The notes beneath the pieces were generated by a model. It was given only the letters and a program-made list of their open reading frames with translations, ran no database searches and was not told the origin of the DNA. The translations under genes and the position numbers were made by a program. From Maribacter vaceletii (GTDB taxonomy: Bacteria > Bacteroidota > Bacteroidia > Flavobacteriales > Flavobacteriaceae), in the NCBI RefSeq assembly GCF_003634105.1, contig NZ_RBIQ01000007.1:1723735-1787734 (forward strand): a DNA stretch of 64,000 nt, read 5' to 3'. Each line of letters starts with the position of its first letter. Positions within the stretch are counted from its first letter, which is position 1. Shown here piece by piece: positions 1 through 9,761 of the stretch.

Positions 1-38
1 CAGAAACCATTATTTTTTAAGAAACCTTACCATTTTAG

Positions 39-2654
39 ATGAATTCCAAGGAAATTAGAAGTCAGTTTTTAAATTTTTTTAAAGAGAAAAACCACAAGAT
101 AGTCGCATCTGCCCCAATGGTTATTAAAGATGACCCTACTTTATTATTTACAAATGCTGGTATGAACCAGTTTAAGGAGTATTTTTTAGGGAATAGTGTT
201 CCTAAAAGTTCTAGAGTTTCGGATACGCAAAAATGTTTAAGGGTAAGCGGTAAGCATAATGATTTAGAAGAGGTTGGTAAAGATACGTACCACCATACTA
301 TGTTCGAAATGCTTGGAAATTGGAGTTTTGGAGACTACTTTAAAAAAGAAGCTATAGAATGGGCTTGGGAATTACTTACCGATGTTTTAAAAGTAGATAA
401 GGATAGTCTTTACGTTTCTGTTTTTGAAGGAAGCTCAGATGCAGATAATTTAGAGATGGATATGGAAGCTTACAATTTATGGAAGGCTATTGTACCAGAA
501 GACCGAATTATAAAAGGAAATAAAAAAGATAACTTTTGGGAAATGGGAGAGCAAGGACCTTGCGGACCATGTTCAGAAATACATGTAGATATACGTTCTG
601 CAGAAGAAAAAGCTAAAGTTTCTGGGGCAAGTTTGGTAAATGAAGATCACCCGCAGGTTGTAGAAATATGGAATCTTGTATTTATGCAGTATAACCGTAA
701 AGCAAGTGGACAATTAGAGCCTTTGCCAGCAAAACATGTAGATACGGGAATGGGGTTTGAACGTTTGTGTATGGTTTTGCAAAATGTAAAATCTAATTAT
801 GATACCGATGTTTTTACACCAATTATTAGAGAAATAGAAACCATAACCAATTCTAAATACGGAAAGAACGAAGAAACAGATATTGCTATACGTGTAATTG
901 CAGATCATATTAGAGCGGTGTCTTTCTCTATTGCAGATGGGCAATTACCTAGTAATACTGGTGCTGGTTATGTTATAAGAAGAATTTTAAGAAGGGCAGT
1001 ACGTTATGGTTTTACTTTTTTAGAAACTAAAGAACCTTTTATGTATCGTTTGGTAGGAGTGCTAAATAATATAATGGGAGATGCCTATCCAGAACTAAAA
1101 GAACAATACCAGTTAATAGAAAATGTAATTAAAGAAGAAGAGCATTCTTTTTTAAAGACATTAGATCAGGGGTTAGTTTTGTTAGATACTATAATTAGTA
1201 ATACAAAAGGAAAAGAAGTTAACGGGGCAAAAGCTTTTGAGCTTTATGACACCTATGGTTTCCCTATAGATCTTACGGCTTTAATTTTAAGTGAAAAAGG
1301 GTTTAGTTTAGATGAAGCAGGTTTTGAAAAAGCCATGCAAGAACAAAAAAACCGTTCTAAATCTGCGTCTGAAACTTCTAAGGAAGATTGGACTATTTTG
1401 GTAAATGACCAAGAGCAAGAGTTTATTGGTTATGATAGATTAGAGGCGGACGTAAAACTGGTGAAATTTAGAAAAATCACTTCTAAAAAAGACGGGCAAC
1501 AATATCAATTAGTATTTAATTTAACTCCGTTTTATGCAGAAGGTGGTGGCCAGGTTGGTGATAAAGGATATTTAGAAGCATCTAACGGAGATGTTATATA
1601 TATTATTGATACTAAAAGAGAGAATAATGAGATAGTACATTTTTCAAAGAACTTGCCTAAAAAGTTAGAGGAGGTATTAAAAGCGGTAGTAGATAAAAAA
1701 CAAAGACAAAGAACAGAAGCAAACCATACTGCTACGCACTTATTACACCAAGCTTTAAGAGAGGTTTTAGGAACTCATGTAGAGCAAAAAGGATCTGCCG
1801 TACACTCTAAATATTTACGTTTTGACTTTTCTCATTTTGCTAAAGTCACAACAGAAGAATTACGGGAAGTAGAAGATTTTGTAAATGCTAGGATTGAGGG
1901 TAAGTTGGAATTACAGGAAAATAAGTCGGTTCCAATGAAACAGGCAATAGAAGAGGGCGCTATGGCATTATTTGGAGAAAAATATGGCGATGCAGTGCGT
2001 ACTATTCGTTTTGGAAAGTCTATAGAGTTGTGTGGAGGAACACATGTAAAAAACACAGCCGATATTTGGCATTTTAAAATTAAGAGCGAAGGTGCTGTTG
2101 CTTCTGGAATTCGTAGAATAGAAGCCATAACTTTTGATGGCGTTAAAGAGTTTTATTTTGAAAACAACAGAACGTTGTTTGAAATTAAAGATGTATTAAA
2201 TAATGCAAAAGACCCTGTAAAAGCCGTAGTTGCTTTACAAGAAGAAAATAGTAGTTACAAAAAGCAAATAGCAGAACTTTTAAAAGATAAAGCGAAAAAC
2301 CTTAAAGGAGATTTATTAGGGAGTTTAGAAGAAATTAACGGAGTTCAGTTTTTAGCTAAAAAGGTAGATTTAGATGCTGCAGGGATAAAAGACCTTTCTT
2401 TTGAAATGGGACAAAATAAAGATAATTTGTTCTTACTTTTTGGAACAGAGCAAAAAGGAAAAGCATTACTTTCTTGTTATATATCTAAAGAATTAGCTGC
2501 GTCTAAAAACTTAAATGCAGGAACCATTGTGCGGGAGCTTGGTAAGTTTATACAAGGTGGCGGCGGTGGTCAACCATTTTTTGCTACAGCAGGAGGTAAA
2601 AACCCAGCAGGTATAGAAGAAGCTTTAAGTAAAGCAAAAGAGTATATTTCATAA
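39..2654 (+). CDS. alaS: Alanyl-tRNA synthetase
   Basis: Charges tRNA-Ala with alanine in the cytoplasm and removes mischarged Ser/Gly. The 871-residue length is normal for a full bacterial AlaRS. The N-terminal class II catalytic core is followed by an editing domain with the zinc-site motifs HTATH and CGGTH, and by a C-terminal DHHA1-type domain ending in the glycine-rich stretch [14 protein letters not shown]. The ATG at 39 gives the usual N-terminus ([14 protein letters not shown]). It is the first gene of a same-strand run: the GSCFA gene begins 8 nt after its stop. Only 38 bases lie upstream in the window, so its promoter cannot be judged. Identification is secure. Confidence 0.98.
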   Translation: MNSKEIRSQFLNFFKEKNHKIVASAPMVIKDDPTLLFTNAGMNQFKEYFLGNSVPKSSRVSDTQKCLRVSGKHNDLEEVGKDTYHHTMFEMLGNWSFGDYFKKEAIEWAWELLTDVLKVDKDSLYVSVFEGSSDADNLEMDMEAYNLWKAIVPEDRIIKGNKKDNFWEMGEQGPCGPCSEIHVDIRSAEEKAKVSGASLVNEDHPQVVEIWNLVFMQYNRKASGQLEPLPAKHVDTGMGFERLCMVLQNVKSNYDTDVFTPIIREIETITNSKYGKNEETDIAIRVIADHIRAVSFSIADGQLPSNTGAGYVIRRILRRAVRYGFTFLETKEPFMYRLVGVLNNIMGDAYPELKEQYQLIENVIKEEEHSFLKTLDQGLVLLDTIISNTKGKEVNGAKAFELYDTYGFPIDLTALILSEKGFSLDEAGFEKAMQEQKNRSKSASETSKEDWTILVNDQEQEFIGYDRLEADVKLVKFRKITSKKDGQQYQLVFNLTPFYAEGGGQVGDKGYLEASNGDVIYIIDTKRENNEIVHFSKNLPKKLEEVLKAVVDKKQRQRTEANHTATHLLHQALREVLGTHVEQKGSAVHSKYLRFDFSHFAKVTTEELREVEDFVNARIEGKLELQENKSVPMKQAIEEGAMALFGEKYGDAVRTIRFGKSIELCGGTHVKNTADIWHFKIKSEGAVASGIRRIEAITFDGVKEFYFENNRTLFEIKDVLNNAKDPVKAVVALQEENSSYKKQIAELLKDKAKNLKGDLLGSLEEINGVQFLAKKVDLDAAGIKDLSFEMGQNKDNLFLLFGTEQKGKALLSCYISKELAASKNLNAGTIVRELGKFIQGGGGGQPFFATAGGKNPAGIEEALSKAKEYIS

Positions 2655-2662
2655 TACTAATA

Positions 2663-3613
2663 ATGAAACTACAAACCAAAATTCCTTTACAAAAGGAAAA
2701 GAACCAGATAAATTATAGCAGCAAATTGCTGTTGTTGGGTTCTTGTTTTGTAGAGAATATTGGGGAAAAATTAAAATATTATAAATTCCAAACGGTTCAA
2801 AATCCGTTTGGAATTTTATTTCACCCTTTGGCTATTGAAAACTTGGTGTCCAGAGCTATAGCATTAAAAGAATACACAAAAGAATCTATTTTTTTAAATG
2901 AAGAACGTTGGCATTGTTATGATGCGCATTCCGAGTTAAGTTCTAATACTCCTGAGGAACTGTTAGAGAAGCTAAATAGTGGATTACGGACTACTAAAGA
3001 GCAAATAAAAGAAGCATCACACATTGTAATTACCTTAGGAACAGCTTGGGTATATTCTTTTATAGAGGAAAAAAAAGTAGTAGCCAATTGTCATAAAGTT
3101 CCGCAAAAGCAATTTTCTAAAAAAATATTGTCGGTAAATGAAATTCAAGATAGTTTAGAGCATATAAAATATCAAATTAAAAAAATAAATAAAGAAGCAA
3201 CTCTAATATTTACAGTTTCTCCTGTACGTCATATAAAAGACGGATTTGTAGAAAATCAACAAAGTAAAGCACATCTTATTACTGCCATACATGAGGTAAT
3301 TAAAAAAAGTAATGTCACTTATTTTCCGTCTTATGAAATCATGATGGATGAATTGCGCGATTATCGTTTTTATAAAGAAGATATGGTGCACCCTAATGCA
3401 ACTGCTGTAAATTATATATGGGAAAAGTTTACTTTAAGTTGGATTAATGAGGAGGCGCAAAAAGTAATGGATAAGGTTTCTGTGGTTCAAAAAGGACTGG
3501 CACATAGGCCTTTTAATGAAAAATCTCTAAAGCATAAAGAGTTTTTAAAAGCGCTTGAAAAGAAAAAAACGTATCTTCAAGAAGCGTATTCTTTTATGAA
3601 ATTTACGTTATGA
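2663..3613 (+). CDS. GSCFA domain protein
   Basis: Member of the GSCFA family, named for a conserved N-terminal Gly-Ser-Cys-Phe-Ala motif; here residues near 28 read LLLGSCFVENIG. Related proteins have an SGNH-hydrolase-like fold, and a C-terminal DxxH-like stretch (DMVHPNATAVNYIW) fits such a catalytic block. The substrate is unknown. There is no signal peptide, so it is probably cytoplasmic. It starts 8 nt after alaS and overlaps the next gene by 4 nt (ATGA), so the three genes are probably one transcript. The family call is solid; the hydrolase role is inferred from the family. Confidence 0.85.
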   Translation: MKLQTKIPLQKEKNQINYSSKLLLLGSCFVENIGEKLKYYKFQTVQNPFGILFHPLAIENLVSRAIALKEYTKESIFLNEERWHCYDAHSELSSNTPEELLEKLNSGLRTTKEQIKEASHIVITLGTAWVYSFIEEKKVVANCHKVPQKQFSKKILSVNEIQDSLEHIKYQIKKINKEATLIFTVSPVRHIKDGFVENQQSKAHLITAIHEVIKKSNVTYFPSYEIMMDELRDYRFYKEDMVHPNATAVNYIWEKFTLSWINEEAQKVMDKVSVVQKGLAHRPFNEKSLKHKEFLKALEKKKTYLQEAYSFMKFTL

Positions 3614-4224
3614 AAAAAGTTTTAATAGGTGCGTTGGTTACATTGTCCATGGTTTTTGTTTTTCGTTCTTGTATGAATAGCAATAAAGAAAAAGCAATTC
3701 TCGAGGAAAACTCAATGCTTATTCAGGAACAAATTAAAAATGTTTCCAAATTAGTAGTAACGGAAGGTCATTTTGCAGAGGTATATAATTATAAGGATTC
3801 TCAAGAACTTTTTGGTCCGTTAATTACAGCAGATAAAAAAGCTTTAGTGGTAGTTAATGCCGAAGTTACTGTTGGTTATGATTTAAGCAAATTAACTTTT
3901 AAAGTAGATGATAAAGCAAAAGTCTTATATATAAAAGAGATTCCAGAACCCGAAATTAAAATAAACCCAGATTTTGAGTATTATGATGTTACTGCAGATT
4001 ATTTAAACCCTTTTAAAGCAGAAGATTATAACACTATAAAGAAAAACATACACGCTTCCTTATTAAAAAAAGTAGAAGCTTCTACTTTAAAAAGTAATGC
4101 CAAAAATAGATTATTAAGCGAGCTTTCTAAATTTTATGTACTTACCAAAAGTATGGGATGGACGTTAGAGTATAACGAACAACTTATTCAAGAAAATAGT
4201 TTAGAGCAATTTATTAAGGATTAA
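3610..4224 (+). CDS. DUF4230 membrane-anchored protein
   Basis: 204 residues with one N-terminal hydrophobic segment (about residues 4-19) and the rest predicted outside the cytoplasm. The body (TEGHFAEVYNYKDSQE, then a beta-rich region KALVVVNAEVTVGYDL) is typical of DUF4230 proteins. Function unknown. It is translationally coupled to the GSCFA gene by a 4-nt overlap. At its 3' end the stop codon overlaps the stop of the convergent hydroxylase gene through a shared TTAA, leaving no room for a terminator between them. Confidence 0.8.
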   Translation: MKKVLIGALVTLSMVFVFRSCMNSNKEKAILEENSMLIQEQIKNVSKLVVTEGHFAEVYNYKDSQELFGPLITADKKALVVVNAEVTVGYDLSKLTFKVDDKAKVLYIKEIPEPEIKINPDFEYYDVTADYLNPFKAEDYNTIKKNIHASLLKKVEASTLKSNAKNRLLSELSKFYVLTKSMGWTLEYNEQLIQENSLEQFIKD

Positions 4225-5996
4225 GCTTTTTTGCTTTTTGTTTGGTCTTGTACTAGGGTTATACCATTGTCTATAAGATGTCCAATTCTAGGATTATCTA
4301 GTTTTATATTTTCTAAGTGAGCAGCAATAGATGCTGCAAATTCTATAGTATTACTTTTAATTGCCAGTTCATAAATTTCTAGAGGAAGAAGCCAATCTTT
4401 AGGGTAGTTTTCTTGTATTTCTTTAAATACTTTATTTCTAGAAACGGTTTTATTTTTTCCTTCTCTAAAGTCTCTAATTTGTTGGTATAAATCTTCTAGT
4501 TTTAATTGTTTAGCAGTTTTTTTAATTTTATGGGTTGTTGTTTTTACTTCATGTGTTATTCTATCAAAACTAGATAAATCTGCAGGGCCATTAAAAGCAG
4601 AAACAATTTTTTCTCCTATTGCCATATTATAAAGTTCCTCTTCCGAATTAAATAATACCTTTCCTAAATGCGTCACAATGCAATTTTTTAGGGTAATTAA
4701 AATAATTTCGCCTTGTAGGTTTCGTGTTCCAGTAATAATTTTTCCTTTTACAGTAATGTCTCCTTCAAATTCAAGAGAAATTATTTCGCCTTCAAAAATA
4801 TTATAAGCCTTAAGGTCTCTGGGGCTCATGTCTTCAATAGCAATATTAATGCCTTTTAATTTTCCAATCGGAGAACCAAAACCATGCAGATGTTGGTTAA
4901 TTCCTTGTCCAATTAGTTCCTGATTACGGTAAGAAAGCGCAGTAGGTCCTGCAGTCTGAAAAAATATTGGAGTACCATTATTTTCAAGAACCGAAATATA
5001 ATTACCAGAAATTTGTAAACCTGTACTTAGTTCTATAGTGCCTATTTCTGCAGCATCTATTAATTTTTGAACGCCAATTAGTCCTCCAGTTCTTAAGGCC
5101 ATAGTATTTGCAAATTCTTCTAAGACCTGACTTAGAAAAGAAAAATCGGGAGTTACAAACAATTGCGGTTGGGGTTTGGTAATATCAAAAGAAGTATGTG
5201 CGGCAATCTTAGAGTATGGTATTTTTTTTACTTCATTGGTCATACACCAAGCACTTTCGCCAATAGAAGATAAAAGGCCAGCACCATATATTTTAGGATT
5301 TTCAACCGTACCAATTAAACCGTATTCTACAGTCCACCAATGCAGGTTTCTAATAAGAGCCATTTCGCTAGGCTCTCCCATATTTTTCTGAAGATTTTCT
5401 ATTAGGTTTTCGGCTTTTTTAATTTCGTCTTCTGGCGTGTTTGGGGCTTCTTTTATAATAGATAAATGCCTAACGGCTTCATATAATTCATAATCTTTTT
5501 TACTAGAAATAGCTTTGCATCCTATTTCTCCAAAACGTCTTAAATATTCTGCGTATTCAGGATTGGCAATAATGGGGGCATGCCCAGCACCTTCGTGAAT
5601 AATATCTGGAGCAGGAGTGTACTCTATATTTTCTAATTGCCTTATGTCGGATGCTATTACAAGAACATTGTATGCTTGGAACTCCATAAAAGCGGAAGGA
5701 GGTATAAAACCATCTACTGCAACTGCTGCCCACCCAATTTCTTCTAAAATACGGTTCATGCCGTACATGTTTGGAATGTTATTTATGGATATTCCTGTTT
5801 TTTGTAGGCCATCTAAGTAAGATGCGTGTGCAACTTTTCCTAAATAATCTACATTTTTACGCATAACGTATCTCCAAACCGCTTGATCTATAGCAGAGTA
5901 ATCCTCATAGTTTTGTGGTTTTATAAATTGCCTTAGGTGTTCGGGTAATTTATCTAAAATTGGATTGCTTTGGTAGTTGTTTTGCATATTATACAT
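4221..5996 (-). CDS. phhA: Aromatic amino acid (phenylalanine) 4-hydroxylase
   Basis: Non-haem iron, pterin-dependent hydroxylase, probably converting Phe to Tyr. The iron-site motif PDIIHEGAGHAP supplies two His ligands, and the Glu in WWTVEYGLIGT supplies the third. At 591 residues it is about twice the length of proteobacterial PhhA; the extra C-terminal half (from about residue 300) has no recognisable motif but is common in Bacteroidota homologues. There are two in-frame starts, 5996 (MYNMQNN) and 5987 (MQNN), and I cannot choose between them. It is divergent from an Lrp/AsnC regulator 153 nt away, a likely regulator in amino acid catabolism. Confidence 0.9.
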   Translation of the reverse strand: MYNMQNNYQSNPILDKLPEHLRQFIKPQNYEDYSAIDQAVWRYVMRKNVDYLGKVAHASYLDGLQKTGISINNIPNMYGMNRILEEIGWAAVAVDGFIPPSAFMEFQAYNVLVIASDIRQLENIEYTPAPDIIHEGAGHAPIIANPEYAEYLRRFGEIGCKAISSKKDYELYEAVRHLSIIKEAPNTPEDEIKKAENLIENLQKNMGEPSEMALIRNLHWWTVEYGLIGTVENPKIYGAGLLSSIGESAWCMTNEVKKIPYSKIAAHTSFDITKPQPQLFVTPDFSFLSQVLEEFANTMALRTGGLIGVQKLIDAAEIGTIELSTGLQISGNYISVLENNGTPIFFQTAGPTALSYRNQELIGQGINQHLHGFGSPIGKLKGINIAIEDMSPRDLKAYNIFEGEIISLEFEGDITVKGKIITGTRNLQGEIILITLKNCIVTHLGKVLFNSEEELYNMAIGEKIVSAFNGPADLSSFDRITHEVKTTTHKIKKTAKQLKLEDLYQQIRDFREGKNKTVSRNKVFKEIQENYPKDWLLPLEIYELAIKSNTIEFAASIAAHLENIKLDNPRIGHLIDNGITLVQDQTKSKKA

Positions 5997-6107
5997 AAAT
6001 ATAAAGATGTGTAATTACTATTAAAGGTACATATTTGATTATTTAGTAGTGTGCAATGTGTGATTATTAGTAAAAATTCCTTTATTTTTAAATAATATGG
6101 TAATATG

Positions 6108-6115
6108 TACTTTTG
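6108..6115 (+). promoter_or_regulatory. -7 element TACTTTTG upstream of the Lrp gene
   Basis: TACTTTTG matches the Bacteroidota -7 consensus TAnnTTTG and lies 34 nt before the Lrp start codon. No clear -33 TTTG is present at the expected distance. The same intergenic space carries a loose direct repeat (TGATTATTTAGTA near 6037 and TGATTATTAGTA at 6061), which could be regulator half-sites. Confidence 0.45.
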
Positions 6116-6149
6116 AGTTGAATTTTATGGTGTTGAAACAGGAAAATTT

Positions 6150-6617
6150 ATGGAACAAAAAATAGATAGTATAGATAGAAAAATATTGCAGATATTAGAG
6201 AAAGATGCAAAAACTAATGCTAAAGAAATAGCAGAACGGTTGCAAATGACCAAAACCCCTGTGTATGATCGTATAAGAAGATTAGAGCAGAATGGTTTTA
6301 TTTCTAAGTACGTTGCTATTATAGATAAAAATAAAGTAGAGCCAAGTATTACTGTTTTTAGCTTTGTATCCTTAGATGCTCAAAAGGAACGCTTAATGGA
6401 TGATTTTGCTGCTAGTGTAAAAAAGTATCCAGAAGTAGTAGAGTGTTTTGTAGTAGGTGGGGAGTTCGATTTTTTGTTAAAAATAGTAGTTAAAGATTTA
6501 GATGACTATTTTAAGTTCTCCAAAGATAAGGTAGCATCTTTGCCACATATAGGAATGGTTAAAAGTGCATTTGTTTTAAACGAAGTAAAAGACAGTACTT
6601 ATTTTCCTTTATTATAA
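6150..6617 (+). CDS. Lrp/AsnC family transcriptional regulator
   Basis: 155 residues, the normal size. An N-terminal helix-turn-helix (about residues 8-50, DRKILQILEKDAKTNAKEIA then MTKTPVYDRIRRLEQNG) is followed by a C-terminal RAM ligand-binding domain ending in KDSTYFPLL. Such proteins are usually octameric and respond to an amino acid. It is divergent from the aromatic amino acid hydroxylase, so an aromatic amino acid is a plausible effector; that is inference. The gene is followed immediately by a strong hairpin terminator. Confidence 0.93.
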   Translation: MEQKIDSIDRKILQILEKDAKTNAKEIAERLQMTKTPVYDRIRRLEQNGFISKYVAIIDKNKVEPSITVFSFVSLDAQKERLMDDFAASVKKYPEVVECFVVGGEFDFLLKIVVKDLDDYFKFSKDKVASLPHIGMVKSAFVLNEVKDSTYFPLL

Positions 6618-6655
6618 AAAAGAGAGAGCTGTTTAGCTAAACAACTCTCTCTTTT
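6618..6655 (+). terminator. Terminator after the Lrp gene
   Basis: Stem of 11 bp (AAAAGAGAGAG with CTCTCTCTTTT) plus an inner GTTTAGCTAAAC palindrome, starting directly after the Lrp stop. The run of A on one side and T on the other lets it work in both directions, so it may also end the DUF4136 transcript coming from the right. Confidence 0.85.
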
Positions 6656-6673
6656 AAATTCATGTACAGATGC

Positions 6674-7234
6674 TTATTTTACAGCCATTATTTGTGGCGG
6701 ATAAGCTTTTAATATCTCTCCTACAAATTCCTGAATACGTTCTTCCTTCTTTTCTATGCTTTTAGATTGGGAAAGAGTTCCTATTCCTTTTCCTTGCCAA
6801 ACTAATTCTTTGCTTTTAGAATCAATTAAATCTATATAAAGAGAGCCTTGTGTTCTGGTGCTTACTTGTGTGCCATTGTTCCATCCTGGCCCCCAGTAAT
6901 AAGGGTTCCAGCCCCAACCAAAACCACCGCCCCAGTAGTTATTGTAAACATCAACTTGTTCTTTCTCTTTAGTGAAAATACTTACCAAGATATCTGGAGA
7001 ATTAGATTTTGTAAATCCTCTTATAGCCATTTCAGAATCAATAGCTCTTAAAATTCTTTTTTTATCTAAATCAGAAATTTGAGCTTTATCAATACCAGTC
7101 TTGTAAAACGCATAGGATTTATACGAATTAAAATTAGCATCTTTATCATAATCAGAAAGTACGCGTACCGAGGTACAAGAACTTAATACAGCCAATAGTA
7201 ATATTGGTATTGCGAGTAATTGTAGTTTTTTCAT
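6674..7234 (-). CDS. DUF4136 lipoprotein
   Basis: The start at 7234 (MKKLQLLAIPILLLAVLSSC) places a clean lipoprotein signal with a cleavage site before Cys at the N-terminus; the upstream in-frame ATG at 7288 would add an unlikely 18-residue leader. The mature part (DYDKDANFNSYKSYAFY and a Gly/Trp/Tyr-rich loop around YWGGGFGWGWNPYY) is typical of DUF4136 proteins. These are probably outer-membrane lipoproteins facing the periplasm; function unknown. It stands alone. Confidence 0.85.
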   Translation of the reverse strand: MKKLQLLAIPILLLAVLSSCTSVRVLSDYDKDANFNSYKSYAFYKTGIDKAQISDLDKKRILRAIDSEMAIRGFTKSNSPDILVSIFTKEKEQVDVYNNYWGGGFGWGWNPYYWGPGWNNGTQVSTRTQGSLYIDLIDSKSKELVWQGKGIGTLSQSKSIEKKEERIQEFVGEILKAYPPQIMAVK

Positions 7235-7312
7235 AACAACTATATTTTTTGGGATTAGAATAGATTTTTTGTAATTAAAACATCTCAAAAATCATGCCGA
7301 ATAAACACTTTG

Positions 7313-7498
<186 letters not shown>

Positions 7499-7644
7499 CT
7501 ATAAAATTAAGGATTCTTTGTTGATAACTGCCTTATGCCCACTAGAAACCTATACATTTTAGTAAGGTTTATAGGTTTTTTATTCTTTAATCGATTTTGT
7601 TTGTATGTAAATCTAGTAACTTTTTAAGATTAAAAAATTACAAT

Positions 7645-7652
7645 TATCTTTG
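7645..7652 (+). promoter_or_regulatory. -7 element TATCTTTG
   Basis: Perfect match to TAnnTTTG 27 nt before the start of the HExxH protein gene at 7679. It is probably the promoter of the 7679-9743 operon. No convincing -33 TTTG is visible. Confidence 0.5.
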
Positions 7653-7678
7653 GGGATAAGCGTTTGTAAAAAGTATTT

Positions 7679-8011
7679 ATGATATTAATATTCAAACATT
7701 TCTTCTATAAAAATTACGTAGGCTTGTCTTTATGGCCTTTTATAATTCTAAAGGATACTACCTTAAAAGAAGATATTGTACTTATTAATCACGAAAAAAT
7801 ACACCTTAAACAACAGCAAGAATTGCTTATTCTTCCTTTTTATATTTGGTATATAACAGAGTGGCTTTTACGTAGTGTTTTTTATTTAAACACTTATAAA
7901 GCATATCAAAATATTAGCTTTGAGCGCGAAGCTTATTATAATGAGAATAATTTAGATTATTTAAATCAAAGAAAGTTTTTCAGCTTTATTAAATACCTTT
8001 GGCGTAGTTAA
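7679..8011 (+). CDS. Small BlaR1/M56-like HExxH membrane protein
   Basis: 110 residues. Near residue 38 the motif INHEKIHLKQQQELL contains HExxH, followed by a hydrophobic stretch (LLILPFYIWYITEWLLR) and a later Glu in SFEREAY, the order seen in M56 (BlaR1-like) metallopeptidases. It is far shorter than BlaR1 and lacks a sensor domain. Whether it is catalytic is unknown. It is the first gene of a tight operon (11 nt to the next). The alternative is a stand-alone M56-like domain with no protease role. Confidence 0.55.
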   Translation: MILIFKHFFYKNYVGLSLWPFIILKDTTLKEDIVLINHEKIHLKQQQELLILPFYIWYITEWLLRSVFYLNTYKAYQNISFEREAYYNENNLDYLNQRKFFSFIKYLWRS

Positions 8012-8022
8012 ACAAAAGTTTA

Positions 8023-8931
8023 GTGCAAACGCAAAATCAAAAAGTAAATCATCCATTACTTATAGAGAAGCAAATTTCGTTGTATATAAAACGAGAAGAT
8101 TTAATACACCCATTAATTTCGGGTAATAAGTATCGTAAATTAAAATACAATATACTAGCTGCAAAAGAAGCAAAACAAGATACGTTACTAACTTTTGGCG
8201 GAGCCTACTCTAATCATATCGCTGCAACTGCTTATGCAGGTATGCAAGAAGGTTTAAAAACTATTGGTATTATTAGAGGAGAAGAACTGCAAGATAAATG
8301 GCAAAATAATGCCACTTTACTTTTAGCAAAAGAACATGGTATGCATTTTAAATTTGTTAGTAGAGAGGCGTATAGGTTTAAAGAAACACCAGAATTTATA
8401 AACGAATTAAAGAAAGAATTTAAAGATTTTTATTTATTACCAGAAGGCGGTAGTAATTCTCTAGCAATAAAAGGTTGTGAAGAAATTTTATCTTCTAAGG
8501 ATAGTGAATTTAATGTAATTACTACAGCAGTAGGTACAGGAGGCACTATTTCTGGTATAATAAATGCATCTAACAAAGAACAAAAAGTAATTGGTTTTCC
8601 TGCTTTAAAAGGCAATTTTTTACAAGAAGATATTCGTAAATTTGCAAGCAAAATAAATTGGGAGCTTCAAAATAAATATCATTTTGGAGGTTATGGTAAG
8701 GTTTCTCCAGAATTAATTCAATTTATTAATGCTTTTAAAAAGGAAACCAATATTCTTTTAGACCCAATCTATACAGGTAAAATGGTTTATGGTTTACTAG
8801 AAATGATAAAAGAAGATAATTTTAAGCCTGGAACAAAAATTTTAGCAATCCATACAGGAGGCTTACAAGGTATAAAAGGAATGAATACAGTTTTAAAAAA
8901 TAAAAAGCAACCTTTAGTAATTGTTGAATGA
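8023..8931 (+). CDS. ACC deaminase / D-cysteine desulfhydrase family PLP enzyme
   Basis: Fold-type II PLP enzyme of 302 residues. The Schiff-base lysine lies in SGNKYRKLKYN, and the cofactor phosphate loop is TAVGTGGTISG. Family members deaminate 1-aminocyclopropane-1-carboxylate or desulfurate D-cysteine; the substrate here cannot be told. The start is a GTG at 8023, because the next in-frame ATG lies well inside the conserved core. The following gene overlaps by 4 nt, indicating translational coupling. Confidence 0.85.
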   Translation: MQTQNQKVNHPLLIEKQISLYIKREDLIHPLISGNKYRKLKYNILAAKEAKQDTLLTFGGAYSNHIAATAYAGMQEGLKTIGIIRGEELQDKWQNNATLLLAKEHGMHFKFVSREAYRFKETPEFINELKKEFKDFYLLPEGGSNSLAIKGCEEILSSKDSEFNVITTAVGTGGTISGIINASNKEQKVIGFPALKGNFLQEDIRKFASKINWELQNKYHFGGYGKVSPELIQFINAFKKETNILLDPIYTGKMVYGLLEMIKEDNFKPGTKILAIHTGGLQGIKGMNTVLKNKKQPLVIVE

Positions 8932-9743
8932 AAAAATATAGTTTTCTTATTTGTGTAATTCTTTTAGTAGTTGGTTGTAAATCAAAAAAAACAACCATAC
9001 GTTCTGGTAAATTAAAAACCGATAATGTAGTTTCTCATAAAAAGAAAACACCCGTAAAAACATATAAAGACCTGCCAAAAGACGAGGGAAAGTTTGTTTA
9101 TTTTAAATTTAATACGGCTCAAGAATATATTGATACTTTTTCAGAAATTGCTCAGATAGAAATGATGGCTTATGGTATTCCTGCAAGTATAACTTTAGCA
9201 CAAGGATTATTAGAAAGTGGTTATGGAAAAGGAGAATTAGCCATGAAAACTAATAATCATTTTGGAATAAAATGCCATACAGGTTGGGAGGGCGATTATG
9301 ATTTTCATGATGATGATGAAAAGGGAGAGTGTTTTAGAAAGTACAACCATCCAAGATATTCTTATAGAGACCACAGTGTTTTTTTAACAACAAGGTCTAG
9401 ATATGCTTTTTTGTTTGATTATCATCATAAGGATTATAAAGCATGGGCTAAAGGACTCCGAAAAGCAGGATATGCAACTGATAAAAAATATCCGCAAAAA
9501 CTTATTTACTTAATTGATAAATATCAATTATATAATTATGATACTCCTTCAGGAAGTGTAACAAACGTAAAAAGAAAACCAATAATAGTGCCTAAAGCAA
9601 ATTCTAAAAAACACATTGTTCAAAAAGGAGATACCTTGTATTCTATCTCAAGAAAATATTTTGTGTCTGTAGAAGAATTAATGCGAATAAATAGAATGCA
9701 AAACACCAATTTGTCTATTGGCCAGGAACTTGTTGTAAAATAA
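8928..9743 (+). CDS. Lipoprotein glucosaminidase with LysM
   Basis: Cell-wall hydrolase of 271 residues. A lipoprotein signal (FLICVILLVVGC) is followed by a glucosaminidase domain (about residues 65-200: ASITLAQGLLESGYGKGELA, then FGIKCHTGWEGD) and a C-terminal LysM (HIVQKGDTLYSISRKYFVSV). It probably cleaves N-acetylglucosaminyl bonds in peptidoglycan from an outer-membrane anchor. The catalytic Glu is likely the one in LLESGYG. It overlaps the upstream PLP gene by 4 nt and is followed 18 nt later by hemL, so all may be co-transcribed. Confidence 0.92.
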   Translation: MKKYSFLICVILLVVGCKSKKTTIRSGKLKTDNVVSHKKKTPVKTYKDLPKDEGKFVYFKFNTAQEYIDTFSEIAQIEMMAYGIPASITLAQGLLESGYGKGELAMKTNNHFGIKCHTGWEGDYDFHDDDEKGECFRKYNHPRYSYRDHSVFLTTRSRYAFLFDYHHKDYKAWAKGLRKAGYATDKKYPQKLIYLIDKYQLYNYDTPSGSVTNVKRKPIIVPKANSKKHIVQKGDTLYSISRKYFVSVEELMRINRMQNTNLSIGQELVVK

Positions 9744-9761
9744 AATAGCAATTATAAAAAG

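Noticed and set aside
714..2128. Antisense open frames inside alaS
   Set aside because: They are shadows of the alaS reading frame with no conserved features; the same holds for most frames opposite real genes in this window.
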